NCBI GenBank assembly: GCA_003255065.1
Contig: QAOA01005448.1
Coordinates: forward strand, 24,117-88,116
DNA: 64,000 bases
Origin: Cercis canadensis
Taxonomy: Eukaryota; Streptophyta; Magnoliopsida; Fabales; Fabaceae
Direction of reading: 5' to 3'
Shown piece after piece: positions 10,503 to 22,893 of the stretch; the stretch's first letter is position 1; the number at the start of each line of letters is the position of its first letter. The notes beneath the pieces were generated by a model. The model was not told where the DNA came from. It was given only the letters and a program-made list of their open reading frames with translations, and made no database searches. The position numbers were made by a program, and so were the translations under genes.

Positions 10503-12689
10503 CAATCAATTTCATCATATTTTTTTATTTCAAAAGTAGTCACAAAGAAGATTGACACACAAAATGATATTGGGGATTTTTCTTCTTCAATCATCTCACT
10601 AACATTCTTAGTGAGATCAAGGAGCTACCCCACATGTCAAGAATATTAAGAGAAATAATTGCCACTACAATCCATCCTCAATTGACTCAGTCACTAAAAT
10701 AAAGTTCACAAAAATTTACAGACATACAAAAAGCATCCAAATAAAATATGAATAACTTGGCCTAACAACAAATAAAGCAAGGCCAAAAAAGCTATATTTT
10801 TCCAATGACTTGTGAATCTAGTTGCACCTCCTTTAGTTATAGAAACTAGACCCCTCAAACTTTTTGTATGGGTTTAATATTACATCTTATTTCACTTAGT
10901 GTGTAGGAAGAATTTTTCTATAAGATATTAGGTTGTAAGTTCAAATAGCTTTAGTTAAAGTTTTAGTAGGTCAAATTATATTATGATGTTGCATTAGTCT
11001 ACATAAATTTAGATTTTATTGTTTGTTTAAAGTGTGAAGATAACTTATGTGTAAGTAGTATTATTTTTAAATTCTATAGGCATATCTCCCCTCTATCAGG
11101 TCCTTCCACCAACCAAGGTTATTAACTTGAGAAAAATATAGGTCAATGCCTTTTATATGCAGGACCACCTTTTTGTCTTTCCCCCTGCCTAAATACTTGA
11201 ATTTCAATTATTGTTGATTTAATTATATAGTAGACCACAAGTTGCAAATTAATTAATTGAACCCAATTAACAATCATTTGCCAACTGCTATACCAGAATG
11301 TTCAACATCTATTTCTTTTATTAAAAGTCAATGTTCGATCAAAACCCCTTCATGAAGTTCATATACATATTTGTTGAAGTTCTCATCTTTGCAATTGAAT
11401 CTTGAACTGATGATTGCCTTTAATCTATAGTGCTAAAGAACTGTCCAAGTATGTATGACAAGTTCATTTGATTTTTGTCTTGAACAATTATTAGTGTGTA
11501 AGTAGTATTACTCATCTAATTATAGTTTAAGTTGTGAAATTAGAATTATATGCTTCAATATGTGCAATTATAAGAGATGTAAATTTACTTATATATAGCA
11601 GAAACAAGTTGCTAATGAATCATTTTCTAAGTTTTGCACATGACTCGGTATTTCTACGTTTTGTATGAATAAAGAAGGTTTGGTGTCAACAATTGTTATT
11701 TGAGTCAACACACGACATCTCCAATGAAAATTTTCATATTTCACTAAAAATTATTGCTCTTGTTCTTCTTCCTGTGGCTCTTGCCTCCACTCTGCCCCAT
11801 TGAAGAAATTTTCAAGTGAGCTAAAAAGTTGTTTGAAACAACACATCTATCTCAACATGATTGATTATATCAATAGATGAGTTTTGGGTGAAAGACACAC
11901 TAACATCATCGTCTAATATAATTTCATTTGTTTGATCTGCTAAAAAACCATCCATTTCTTAGGATAAGGTATTTGATCTTTGTATTTTACCAAAATTAGG
12001 ATAATATGATTACATTTTCATTAAGAACTTTAACATATTTGGAGCTGAAAGACAATTGTTTGCTAACGGAATCTGGAGACCATGCTTGCTTGTTTTATGT
12101 TTGGAACCATCAAAGTTATGGAATTGATTTAATTTGTAAATGAGTTCTTTGATAAAGCTTCTTTTGGAATCATATTAGTTTAAAATTGATTTCATTTACA
12201 ACTAATTTTTTTTATCAAGCATTTACAACTAATTTTATGTGTATTAGATCAAAAGTTTTCTCAATTATATTACTTTTGATTTGATTTGCAAATTATTTCT
12301 TTTCAATTCAATTCAATTAATGAGACATTCAAAACACACCCCACCTTGCAAGAGGGTAAGCAATTAGTTAGAAAACCACATTTTGAGGCCAACTCGCACT
12401 CTCAACTCCTACCCCAACTATTTTTCTCACTCTTAGCTGTGATCAATTCCAATATTCAAGAAGATGTAGTTGTTCATTAAAGAAAGTGTTGCCTTTCAAA
12501 TTTAGAATTTGTCTTTGCTATATTGTCTAATAATATCATAGTAAGCAGAAGCAACATATGCTGTACAAATTTTCCACATCGTAAAATAAGTAGTTGATTT
12601 TTTTGATTGAGATGAACGTCAAAATCCTTATCAAAAATCCTAGAAGTTGGTATATGCTAACAAATTAATAAAATGGATTTAAGGGAATA
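10503..12689. other. Intergenic, no recognisable gene
   Basis: AT-rich sequence without coding blocks, TIR pairs or LTR ends that I could recognise on either strand. Short open frames such as the one at 12286-12480 match no family. Confidence 0.5.
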
Positions 12690-13969
12690 TTGATAATGGG
12701 TAGGCGCAAGAATGTAGGTTATGGAACTATGTTGAAGAAGTAGCAGAAGGTGTATTCCAATGCAAATTTTGTGGGCATAAATTTAAATGAGGTGTAGGTG
12801 CTTCAAGAATCAAAGCACATTTGTCTGGTAACAAAGGAAATGGTGCATCTATATGTCAATATGTTCTTGAAGAGGTTAGAATTGAAACATCTAGAAATGA
12901 TTATGAAAGAATTGGTTATAACAATATTGCAAGTTCAAGTAATCCTCAAGAAGGAGTAGACATAATGAACTTATCAAAAGGTATGTACGCATAAACCTAT
13001 TATGCTTATCCATACATAAATGTTTGAGATGTAGACTTAGAGTTAATTAGAAGCATACATGGGTATACCTCAAAGGACAAATCTTTAGTTTAGTTTTGAA
13101 CTAATTTTCATAATTTAGTTTCTTTTATTCAATTAAAATTTGTAGTTATTTAATAAGTGTTACTATTGCCAAGTTTTGACATAAAAATTGGTTAAAAGAC
13201 ATAAAAGAATGTTCTCGAGTCCCAATCTGCTCAATAAAAACCGGTTCTCTAGGTTTTCCATGACAAACAAAAAATTTCAACTGTCTATCATGTTCCATGA
13301 CTTGACTTGTATTGTAATTTTCCTTTACATTGCACATCTAGTCTTTTTATGTCGCACATACTTGAGAAATTAAGAAACTACATAATCTCGCTTTGTTATT
13401 AATAACTAACACAAACAGAAGAGACTAACATCATGCAAAATAAAATTGCAACAGATTTAGTGCCCATCAATACTTTGAACAGGTATAGTAACAATTCTTA
13501 TAAAATTATGGATAAGCTCTCAAAAGAACCTCGTGATCTGGATTGCTAAGCATAAGACATTAAGGAACAATTGAAGTTTTTGGAGTCCCAAAGTAGCAAG
13601 AAGCATAAGAGAGTAGTAGTTAATTGGTTGAAGGAAGTATAATCCAGTAAGATTAGTTTGTGATGTGGAAGAATCAATGAATCATAGTGAGTTGGCCAAC
13701 CAAATAGAATTGGAAGAATAAATATATAATTTGATTGAAGAGGTGGTAAAGATTAAGGAACAAAAACCTTGTGGAGAACTTACACTTGATGTGCCTATAT
13801 GTCAGGAGTATCTATTGCCCATGGCAAATGAATTGGTAGGTGAACAATTCCAAACTAATATTGACAAGATGCGGGAACTTCTAATGGATGAAAAAGTCAA
13901 AATATTGGCGTTCATGGAATGGGGGGAATGGGGAAAACATCTGTGGTTACTGTTAGGCAGACAAATTTT

Positions 13970-14205
13970 TTTTACACTTGTAGAATTAATCAAAAGAAAA
14001 TTAAAGAGAAAGAGAGACAAAAGGAACACAAGAATTTTACGTGGTTCGGAAAAAATTATCCTACATTCACAGTTGTACTGAGTTTTCACTATTTGATAAG
14101 AGTTACACATTGCAAGAGGTGGCTAGTAGCCCTTAAATACTAGAAGACTACGGCAACATCATTAATAGATGAAAGTACATAAATACCCCTAACTAAAAAT
14201 AATAA
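13970..14205. repeat. Unclassified insertion within the NBS relic
   Basis: Between the P-loop and the MHDLLSDMA-like block lies sequence with no NB-ARC coding. It contains 'TTTTACGTGGTTCGG', a phrase common at the ends of dispersed plant repeats, and closes with A-rich sequence. I could not define its termini. Confidence 0.35.
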
Positions 14206-14206
14206 T

Positions 14207-14345
14207 AAAAAATGCATGATTTATTGAGTGACATGGCTTTCCAGATTACTAATAAGTACTTTTTGTTGGAAGATTGCAGAGATGAAAGACATAATATGTA
14301 TATGAAAATGCATGATTTATTAAGTGACATGGCTTGTTAGATTGT
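14207..14345 (+). repeat. About 96-bp imperfect tandem duplication in the NBS-LRR relic
   Basis: The phrase 'ATGCATGATTTATT(G/A)AGTGA' coding MHDLLSDMA occurs at about 14212 and again at about 14308. The intervening sequence encodes YFLLEDCRDERHNMYMK, which normally precedes a single MHDL block. Confidence 0.7.
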
Positions 14346-14767
14346 AAAAGTAAGTCTGAGGTACATGGTGAAATATGGTAAAGGATTTACAAAGATACCT
14401 CACATGAATGAGTGGACTGTTTGATTTGGAGAAAGTTTCCTTAATGTCTAACTCGATATTTGAAATCCCAATAGGCACATCACCTAGATGTCCTCAACTG
14501 TTGACCTTGAGTTTTTCTGGTAATCGCCTTAGAGGGGTGATCTCTGATTGTTTTTTCCTCCACATGCCTGCGCTAACTATACTTAATCTGTCCCATACCG
14601 AAATCAACATTTTGCCACATTCAATCTCTAACTTGAAGTCCCTTGTTTCTTTGCTGCTCAATGATTGTTATAGTTTGGAATATGTTCCTCCATTAGGAAA
14701 CTTGCAAGCTTTATCAAGGTTGAACCTCTCATCTACTTCAATTCATGAAGTACCCACAGGTCTTGAA

Positions 14768-16341
14768 ACACCATAAGCCATCATTCTTCAATGGTGAGAA
14801 TTATGCATACTGGAAAGAGATGATGGAGATGTACCTGGAATCCCTAGGCTTTGAACTCTAGGCCATAGTAAGATTGTATATGAACGTGAGTTCACTCAAG
14901 AAGACAAGTTCAATACACTCTTAACTCAAAGGCTAGATACAACATTGTATGTATTATATCACCAAAAGAGTACAAGCACATAGCTTCTTGTAGTACAACA
15001 AAAGAAATGTGGGATCGCCTGAAATCAATTCATGAAAGAACAAGCCATGTAAAAGAAGCAAAAATTAATATTTATGGAGCTCAATACGAAATGTTTCACA
15101 TGGAGCAAGATGAGACATTGGAATCCTTTTTGGCACGATTCCTAAGCATTATAAGCAACCTAAAAGGACTTGGTCGAGTTTACACTCAAAAAGAGCAAGT
15201 CCGATAGTTGTTAACATGCCTAACTGACAAATTGGAAACGAAATAACAGTTCTTCTTCAATATGCATAATAAACAAATGCTATAATTGTTGACCAGCTGA
15301 GAGGGTAGCTCGAAACTCATCATATGTTGCTATTTAAGAAGAAGGCTTGCCTGGAAGACAACAAGAAGAGGAACCTAGCTTTAGCTAGTACAACACAGGA
15401 AACCAATTCTTCTGCAATAGAACCAATTTCCAATGATGAAGATGTAGCTCTTGTTTCCAAGAAATATTTGAACATGATAAAAAGGAAAAACAATAGGAAA
15501 AAATTTCAACCAAGAAGTACAAGAGCAAAGAAATATCCCATTGTATGTTACGAGTGCAAAAGGCCGGGACACATAAAACAAGATTATCCAAACCTCAAGA
15601 AGAAGAAGTTCTACAAAAGAGAGAAGAAGAAGGCTATGGTTGCTTTATGGATTGACATAGAGTAATCCTCGACAAGTGATGATTATGATGAAGAGAATCT
15701 AGCCAACTTCTGCTTTATGGCTCACACAAACAATCAAGAGGTAAATGATTCCGACTTTGAACTTGAACCTCCTCCTACCTATGAAGAGTTAAATGATGCT
15801 TTTGAAGAAGTAGCTCTTGATTATGAAAAGCGGCTTGCCAAGATTGAAGCCCTTAAGAAAATAATCAAGGAGCAGTTCAAGGAAATTGAATCTTTAAAGA
15901 AAGATAATTCAAATTTTATTCAGAAGCTCAAGGTCATGGAGCAAGAAAGTGATCTCTTTAAAAAGAATAATTGTCTTACTCCATCTATTTTCAAAGAAAG
16001 TAGATGAGCTGTCAAAGGACTTAGTTAAGTTTGTTTAAGGGCATGGTCACTTGAACATTCTTCTAGGAAGGTAGAGACTTGGGCAAGACAAAGTTGGTTT
16101 AGCATATTTTGAACCTCCACAATCAAAGTTATCTAGAAACTTCTTTCTCAAGGCCTCAGGTTCTCATTCTACTTCCAAGAAAGTTTGTTTTTATTGTTGT
16201 CATGAAACTCATCATATTTATAATTGCACATTTAAAAGGTCATTTGTTGCCAAGAAAATGATTCAGGTTGATTGTCATTAAAATGGGTCCAAATTAGCTA
16301 AGAAATGGAGCCCAATTCAAAAGAAAGTAAAAACGGGAGTT
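14768..16341 (+). pseudogene. Ty1/copia gag fragment
   Basis: Reads PSFFNGENYAYWKEMMEMYL (N-terminal gag motif), then EMWDRLKSIHERTSHVKEAK and FHMEQDETLESFLARF (UBN2-type gag core, about 15007-15205). After a frameshift come HHMLLFKKKACLEDNKKRN and KKYLNMIKRKN, then a CCHC zinc knuckle CYECKRPGHIKQDY (15546-15587) whose last Cys is Tyr. A Lys/Glu-rich coiled-coil-like stretch follows (15717-16007). Protease, integrase and RT are absent: it stops where a minus-strand gypsy LTR begins. The left end abuts the LRR relic without an LTR. It is a broken internal piece of a copia element. Confidence 0.9.
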
Positions 16342-16640
16342 GAGGAAAAATGCCTAGGCGCTAGGGTACCTTGTCTCTATGATCAGGGCTTCTTTGGGCT
16401 TTAGGGCACTAGGTGTTGAGTATTGGGGCACCTGAATCTTGTTCTTTTTCACCAATTGTGTCTTCTAACACCTCAATAGAGCACGTCATCCTCCATTCTT
16501 CATTCCTCGCTTCTTGGCTTGAGATTTGAGTCCAAATCTTTTCTATTAGACTACTAAAACTCTCTTGTATTCTATTGGCTTAAGCTTTTGTGATTGGACC
16601 TTGCAAAGGATCATTGTGAGTGCTTCCTTGATTCTTATCA
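16342..16640 (-). repeat. H1 gypsy 3' LTR, truncated
   Basis: On the minus strand the LTR begins TGATAAGAATCAAGG at 16640, just after a purine tract, in the same position as the LTRs of the related elements G4 (TGATGAGAATTATGG) and E3 (TGATGAGAATCTAGG). Those LTRs are 810-850 bp; this one is lost after about 300 bp, where copia sequence starts. The exact left break is uncertain. Confidence 0.7.
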
Positions 16641-16654
16641 TTCCCCCTCTCTTT
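16641..16654 (-). promoter_or_regulatory. H1 polypurine tract
   Basis: Minus-strand AAAGAGAGGGGGAA directly precedes the LTR start. It is the expected primer for plus-strand DNA synthesis in an LTR retrotransposon. Confidence 0.75.
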
Positions 16655-17730
16655 GAAAGGATTCGTCCTCGAATCATCACCTACATCAAAGGGAGAAAGA
16701 TCAGAGACATTAAAAGTGGCACTGACATTATACTCACTAGGGAGCTCCAATTTCTAAGCGTTGTCATTAATCTTTGCCACCCATTTGGAGCAACTTAGAG
16801 CGTCTCTGAATCGGGAACCTCTCCTTGCGCATGTGCTCCCACACTCAATCTCCGTGTTCGAAGACCACTATCTTATGCCCTTTGTTGGCTTGAGCCACAT
16901 ATTGATAGGTCCTCTTCTTTATATGTTATCTCACCTTCTCATGTAATTGTTTGACATACTCGACCTTCTTCTTGCCATCTATACTATCACACTCATTAAT
17001 ACACAAAAGGGATAAATCAAAGGGAGTCAAAGGATTAAACCCATAAAAAACTTCAAAAGGAGACAAGTTAGTAGCCAAATGGACAATCCTATTATAAGCA
17101 AATTCTACATGAGGCAATCATTCTTCCCAAGTTTTTAAATTCTTTTGAATGATTGCATGCAATAAAGTAAATAAAGTCTTATTTACTACTTCAGCTTGAC
17201 CATCAGTTTGTGGGTGACATGTGGTAGAAAACAAGAGTTTAGTACCTAATTTACCCCACAAGGGCTTCCAAAAGTAGCTAAGGAACTTGGCATCTCGATT
17301 TAATACTATGCTCCTCGGCATGCCATGCAATCTTACCACCTCCTTAAAGGATCAATCCGCTATTTTATCGCATTATCTGTCTTATGGCAAGGGATAAAAT
17401 GTGCCTTCTTTGAGAACCTATCCACAATAACAAACACATAGTCTTTTCCCCTTTTGGACCTAGGTAAACCCAACACAAAGTCCATGGAAATGTCAACCTA
17501 AAGGTTGTTAAAAATAGGTAAGGGGGTGTATAAACCATGAGGTAAAACTTTAGACTTAGCTTGCTACAATTAATGCATATCTCACATAGCCTTTCAACAT
17601 CCCTCTTCATATGAAGCCTAAAGAAATGCTCATTCAAAATGTCTAAAGTCTTTCTAATGCCAAAATAGCCCATTAAACCTCCCACATGCAATTCTCTCAT
17701 AAGCAATTCTCTTAAAGAACTATTAGGCAT
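16641..17730 (-). pseudogene. H1 Ty3/gypsy integrase and pol tail
   Basis: Read on the minus strand from 17730. The HHCC-type zinc domain reads PNSSLRELLMRELH, GLMGYFGIRKTLDILNEHF, RDVERLCEICINCS. The core follows with [20 protein letters not shown] and [12 protein letters not shown] (catalytic Glu kept). The second catalytic Asp of the usual 'SDRD/LDRD' motif is Asn here. Then AYNRIVHLATNLSPFEVFYG and the tail DLSPFDVGDDSRTNPFKE next to the polypurine tract. Frameshifts and stops separate the blocks. It is the direct continuation of the RNase H piece at 21587-22046; an Athila-like solo LTR separates them. Confidence 0.9.
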
Positions 17731-18636
17731 TTATAAGCTGTCGAGGATATCAAATTAAATCATTTTTTATACAATTCACCAAAACTACTTGCAATATAAG
17801 GTAACACCGAATCAAGCCATTGGATCACTCTAGTTATGGAATCAAATTTAGGAGTTTAACGAACAGGGAGTTGATTTGCAGAATTAATCAACAAAAAGCA
17901 ATTAAAAGATAGAAAACTGAATTAAGAAAGATCTAAGGAATTAACTAATCATGATTTTAATCCATCCTTGATTACAGTGGATTCATTCAATCACTAACCT
18001 AATTCTCGGTCTTAGATCACATCAAGAAGCCTTAAGATGATCTATGGATCCACTACTGGATAAGCATCCAGAATTCGGTTAATTAAAATTAAACAAATTA
18101 AGCATCCATCAAATTCCAGATTAACCTAAAAACTAGAATCCAACCAAGCTAAACAATCCGTCAAACACCTTTCAAACATTGTTTACTCTTTGTAATCATT
18201 TTTTGACATATGAAATTAAGTAATTATCACATGACCATTCCAACCAAATTAAGCAACTCAATCAGAATTAAACAAAAAGAAATGAAAGAAACTTGATTAA
18301 CAATTGAATGAAAAGCAATTAAAATAGAATCTCAGAATTAATAATCAGAATAGTCAAAACCTGGATTGATTTAAAGAACTAACCCTCTGTTAACACCCAT
18401 TTTTTCGTCCAAATATAAAAAAAAAATAATAAAGTAGTTAGAAGCAAAATAAAAGAGACGTGGGTGGGTGCATGTGCATGTGCTGATAAAGATAAAAGGA
18501 GAAAATAGAAATGTGAGAAAGGGGAAGAACATGGGTGCATGGGGCAAAGCAGTTAGCAAAGAGAGGGAGAGACATGACAGAGCAGTTAGCAAAGAGAGGG
18601 AGAGACGTTAAGGCAAAATCGGTTAGCAGTGAGTAG

Positions 18637-18644
18637 TATAAAAG
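18637..18644 (+). promoter_or_regulatory. LTR TATA box
   Basis: TATAAAAG in the context GTGAGTAGTATAAAAG, conserved at the same place in the other L1 solo LTR (35044-35051). This is the likely start-site element of the LTR promoter; transcription would begin about 30 bases downstream. Confidence 0.6.
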
Positions 18645-19070
18645 AAGGAGCACACAAGAGCAAAAGAGGGACAGCAGAGAGACCAACAAAAAAGAGAATA
18701 GAAACAAATTTTCGAAGAGCAGTAAAACCAGAAAAACAGAGACTCAAAGAGAGACGAGAAACTCAGTAGAAAAGAGAAAGATAGAGGGCAGAACAGCAAC
18801 CAAGAGACACCAGAAAAACAGAGACAAAAAGAGAGACGAAATATACAGCAGGAGAGAATTGAAGCAGAGAGGCAGCAAGAGATAAGTACCAAAACAGAAC
18901 CAGCAGCACCTGAAACCAGATACAGTAGCAGTGGAGAAAGAAAGCAAAGACAGCAATACATAGAAAAAGAGCAATAGAGAGAACATAACTGAAACAAGCA
19001 AGAAGAGAGGGCAAAGAGAAAGAGAACCAAGGTAAGATTTCTTCATTTTCGCAGCTTTTAGGCAGCTCTG

Positions 19071-19900
19071 GCAGTAGTTGGTTTTATTTTTCTAAACAAA
19101 GCTTCAGGGCTCCAAATTAATTGATTTTGGTCTCATTAGAACCGTAAGATGTGTGGTTTTAATATATATTAGTTTCAGATTTTTTACATGTCGCCTCTGC
19201 TCCCAGTTTCGATTTACGTTTGGTTGTTTTTCTGTCCTGTCAAGCCTTTGGTTTTCTCTGGCAGTGTACAATATTTTATTTCTTTCTGGAGTTATACAGT
19301 TCCAAATTAATTGATATTGGTCTCATTAGAACCGTAAGATGTTTGGTTTTAATATATATTATTTTCAGATTTTTTTCATGTCCCCCCTGATCTCAGTTTT
19401 GATTTAAAGTTGGCTGTTTCTCTGTCCTGTCAAGCCTGTTGGTTTTCTCCGACAGTGTGCAATGTTTTATTTATTTCTGGAGATATACGGCTCCAAATTA
19501 AGTGATATTGATCTCATTAGAACCGCAAGAGGTTTAGTTTCAATATATATTATTTTCAGATTTTTTACATGTCTCCCTTGCTCTCGGTTGTGATTTAAAG
19601 TTGGCTGTTTCTCTGTCCTGTCAAGCCTGTTGGTTTTCTCTGACAGTGTGCAATCTTTTATTTCTTTCTAGAGTTATATAGCTTCAAATTAAGTGATGTT
19701 AGTCTCATTAGAATCATAAGATGTGTGGCTTAAATATATATAATTTTCATATTTTTTTTATGTCTACTTTATTCTCAGTTTACATTTAAAGTTTTGCTGT
19801 TTTCTGTATTGTTAAGCTAGTTGATTTTCTATGATAGTATATAGTCTTTTAAATTTTTCTGGAGCTATAGAGCCTCGATTTAGGTGTTTCTTGTCTTTTT
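19071..19900 (+). repeat. L1 internal tandem array, five units of about 190 bp
   Basis: A landmark (ggCAGT / gACAGT / gATAGT) recurs at about 19071, 19260, 19452, 19643 and 19834. Each unit carries a 'TCTCATTAGAACCGTAAGA' type motif and a CTGTCCTGTCAAGCC type motif. The last unit is the most diverged. Confidence 0.9.
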
Positions 19901-21586
19901 AAAACCATGAGATTTATATCTTCAATTTGAGAAATCTTCATAATTTTTCATTTTTTGTTGATTGGCTGAGGTTCTATTTAGTCCATTGTTCTTGATGTGC
20001 TAAGCTATTTTTTGTATGGATTGGACCTGGCCCATGAAATGGACTGGTTTATGTCCTCTGATTTGTTGAGCTGGTTCCTATTCTAGGCTAAACTAGGCCC
20101 ACGAAATGAGCTTACATATCATGCATTTTTACATTCATTTAGTTAATTCTATGCGACTAGCATCCATAGGCCCCTTACTTGTCAAGGGAGGGATAGGAGC
20201 GACTTACCCCCATAGGGGTGGCTCTTCTATCTGCCCGAGGTAAGGATAAGCGCCGCTTTGGGAACCGAGAAGCGTGGGAACAAAGTGGAAGGATTAGGAC
20301 GCGATTAGATTCATGCATAGCACAATTTTTTTTTTTGAAAATTTTGAATTCCTTTTAATTTTAATTTCAAAAAATAAAAAAATAAAAATAAAAATTCATT
20401 TTGAATCATTGCGAACTACGCGGACTTTGATCCCTAATTAGGGTACGTAGGCATTCGAGGGTGACGAATCAAGTCCTGTTTTAAATAATCACCTATTTTT
20501 CTTTTAGGGATAAAATAAATACAATTAGGCCATGATTTAATTTGCACAATTAATTTTAGGTAACCGTCGTTTAGACGGGTGTTATAGGGTGCCTAACACC
20601 TTCCCTATACACAATTAGACTCCCGAACCCTCTCTGGTTCGCAGACATATTTTTTTAGAAATTAAAGGGTTTTCCAATTGTTCCCCAGATTTTTAATACA
20701 ATTGGTGGCGACTCCAGAGTTTTCATTTCGAAAACCAAATCTCTTTTTATTTTAGCCATCCTCGTTATAGCGACCTCCGGGTATGTTATGACACCCTCCA
20801 TGAACAAGATGGAAGAATTCATTACAGAAAAGGTAAAGAAAACTGCTAGCTAGAGAAGAAAACAAAAACTGACTAGAATAGAATGAAAACCTACATCCTC
20901 CTCTTTCCTACTTGTAACCGTCTAAAATACCTAAATACCAAGACTACCCCTAGGTTGGAATTAATCCTCTTTCTCTTAGCTTTAAATGGACATTGGTTTT
21001 GCCTTAATTGGGCTTAGGATGAGATAGTTAGGCCCAATTTACTTTTAACAGCTCTCTTGACTAATCAACTAACTTCAAGGGGAACTAACACTATCAAAAC
21101 GCCACATTTTGGAGAAGTGGTCTTCACAAGAGTTGAAGATTAATGTCTCAGCTGTCCAATGCCACAAGATTTAATGTCTCAGCTGTCCAATGCCATAAGA
21201 TTTGGGCCCATAAGACACCCGAAACCCATTTTATGACCCAATCTCTTCATACAACCCAAGATCTAATGACAATATCTCTGCTTTGACTTCCAAGTTAAAT
21301 ATGGTCTGCTGGACATCCAAATTAACTTTGGAGCTCTGAATCAAAGTTGTAGAAAATTCTCTCAGATTTCCTATATAGTAAGATTCAATATTATAAGATG
21401 TCTAGAACGCAAGATATACCCAAAATACAGAAGCAGTGTAAAATTCTCAATATTACTGAAGAATACAATTAAGCCCAATTAGAACCCAAACTTATAAAAT
21501 GTGGCCAAGCTCAATCAATTAAGCATCAAAGAGGTATAAAAGACTAAAAATGAGGGTTAACTACTATATAAAAAGTGCATTTATTA

Positions 21587-22046
21587 GGCATACATAATTT
21601 ATTTTCTCTAAACAAAAACCCATGCCTATAGAATTTCCTAAAAGCAACATTTTCACATGCATTAAAAATATTGGAAAAATCAGGATCATTAACATATAAC
21701 TTCTTAATATATTCAAATCCTAACAATTTTGCATTAAGAGTAAAGAGAAAGGTATACCTCGGAGACAAAGCATCGGCCACCACATTTTTCTTACTTTGCT
21801 TATACTTGATGATGTAAGGAAATGGCTTTATGAATTCTACCCATTTGGCGTGCCTCTTGTGCAATTTGTCTTGTCCTCTTAGGTGCTTCAAGGATTTATA
21901 ATCGGTATGGATCACAAATTCCTTTGGTAGGAGGTAGTGTTGCCAAGTCTCAAATGCCCTCACCAAAGCATACATCTCTTTGTAATAGGTAGGGTAATTT
22001 AGGGAAGCTCCACCAAGCTTTTCCCTAAAGTATGCAAGAGGTCGTC
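21587..22046 (-). pseudogene. H1 RNase H domain
   Basis: Minus-strand frame reads [64 protein letters not shown] and [11 protein letters not shown], the RNase H domain of a Ty3/gypsy pol. The usual TDHESLKHL has Tyr for His. The frame then runs on to KLCMPN, where the Athila-like solo LTR is inserted; the sentence continues at 17730 with PNSSLREL. On the other side it is cut by element G4, and continues at 29036 with the reverse transcriptase end. Confidence 0.92.
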
Positions 22047-22893
22047 TGATTCGAATCCCAAAGGGGTAACACAAGATAAAGATTCCAAATGCCCAAAGAA
22101 CCATCTAAATCGAGTCTCAGAAAAAAAAATGATATTAACAACACACTCGAGAAAGATAGAAGGCAAAGGATAAGTTATCGGATTGAACACCACAAGAACC
22201 TTGGGTTCTTAATAAGTTTTGATCACCACAAGAACCTAAGGTTCTTGACCAAATCTAAAAGTTCTTTTGAAGAACAATGAAGGAAACTCTCTCTTCATTC
22301 AAATTTTGAATATCTCAAAGTTGTTTGCTGCCACAAGAAGGTCAGCTCCGTTATAAAAGAAAATAAACCTAATTCTAAGTCTAATTAGGCCAAAGGCCTT
22401 AAAGAAAACTTAAATCAGCCTAAACTAATAGCTAAATATCCCAAAATGGATAACATTAATAACCTAAGTGAAATTGCTCCTAAATTAGGGCCAAAATGGC
22501 TAAAAGTTAGTCCAAGCTCGGAGCCACTAGCCAAAATGCTCATTTTGGGTCAAAACTCGCTAGGCTGGAAAAAAACGGGGCACTGTGGCGCTTGGCTTGC
22601 TGTTTACTAGGCATTAGTGTAAGATGTTGCAGCACCTAAAGCCCTGCTTGGAAGTCATTCTGATTCACTTAGGGCACTACGGCACCTAAGGCTCTACCCT
22701 ATCTTTAGCAAGCTCATTATCAGTCCAAATGAAGCTCACAAGCCTTTGGTCTTCATCCACACTTGCTCCTTAAGTCTTGATCTTCCCAATCAAGCTATTC
22801 AAAGCTTCTTACATCCTTTTAGCTTTTACTCTTGTGATCGGACCTACAAACATGAATTATGGGTCTCTTGATTGGGTGCCATAATTCTCATCA
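22047..22893 (-). repeat. G4 3' LTR
   Basis: 847 bp. The plus-strand left end is TGATTCGAATCCC and the right end ATTCTCATCA. It aligns along its length with 28219-29030, for example 'GAACAATGAAGGAAACTCTC' and 'AATAACCTAAGTGAAATTGC' in both. Differences between the two LTRs are many, so the insertion is old. Confidence 0.88.

Larger units (their letters stand above)
12690..14767 (+). pseudogene. BED-CC-NBS-LRR disease-resistance pseudogene
   Basis: Blocks appear in the right order for an intracellular immune receptor with an N-terminal BED zinc finger. The BED finger is at about 12720-12890 (FQCKFCGHKFK, RIKAHLSG). A probable intron follows from GTATGT at about 12980. A coiled-coil part (EQLKFLESQSSKKHKRVVV, about 13565-13625) is followed by EQKPCGELTLDVP and the P-loop GVHGMGGMGKTSVVT (13907-13951). 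Nearly all of the NB-ARC domain is then missing. A MHDLLSDMA-like block (about 14305) and LRRs (LTILNLSHTEINILPHSIS and others, 14430-14767) complete it. Frameshift at the P-loop and several stops make it non-functional. The LRR end is fused directly to copia gag sequence. Confidence 0.9.
18388..20793 (+). mobile_element. L1 solo LTR, 2406 bp
   Basis: Begins TGTTAACACCC and ends TATGACA, flanked by the 5-bp duplication CCCTC (18383-18387 and 20794-20798). TG...CA ends plus an exact duplication and no internal domain mean a solo LTR left after LTR-LTR recombination. The first 640 bases are purine-rich with a TATA box. An array of about 190-bp repeats follows, then a conserved block (around 20120-20300) and the GCCTAACACC stretch near the 3' end. 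I infer Ty3/gypsy from the size and the 'GGTGGCGACTCC' phrase, but no coding part is present to prove it. Confidence 0.95.
17731..21586 (-). mobile_element. Athila-like solo LTR, itself split by an L1 solo LTR
   Basis: The left end TTATAAGCTGTCGAGG matches the reverse of the Athila LTR end (CCTCGGCAGCTCATCA), and the right end ATAAAAAGTGCATTTATTA matches the reverse of its start (TGATGAACACACTTTTTAT). The interior also aligns (for example 'GAATTTTCTACAACTTTG' on the minus strand). The 5-bp duplication GGCAT lies at 17726-17730 and 21587-21591. Removing the nested L1 LTR leaves about 1445 bp, the size of the other Athila LTRs here. It interrupts H1 between the RNase H and integrase zinc regions. 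Terminal TG/CA have decayed to TA/TT. Confidence 0.92.

Noticed and set aside
18371..19046. Overlapping minus-strand frames for Leu/Cys/Ser-rich, membrane-like peptides (also 34970-35176).
   Set aside because: They are complements of the purine-rich start of the L1 LTR; several frames are open at once because of composition, and frames are not conserved between the copies.
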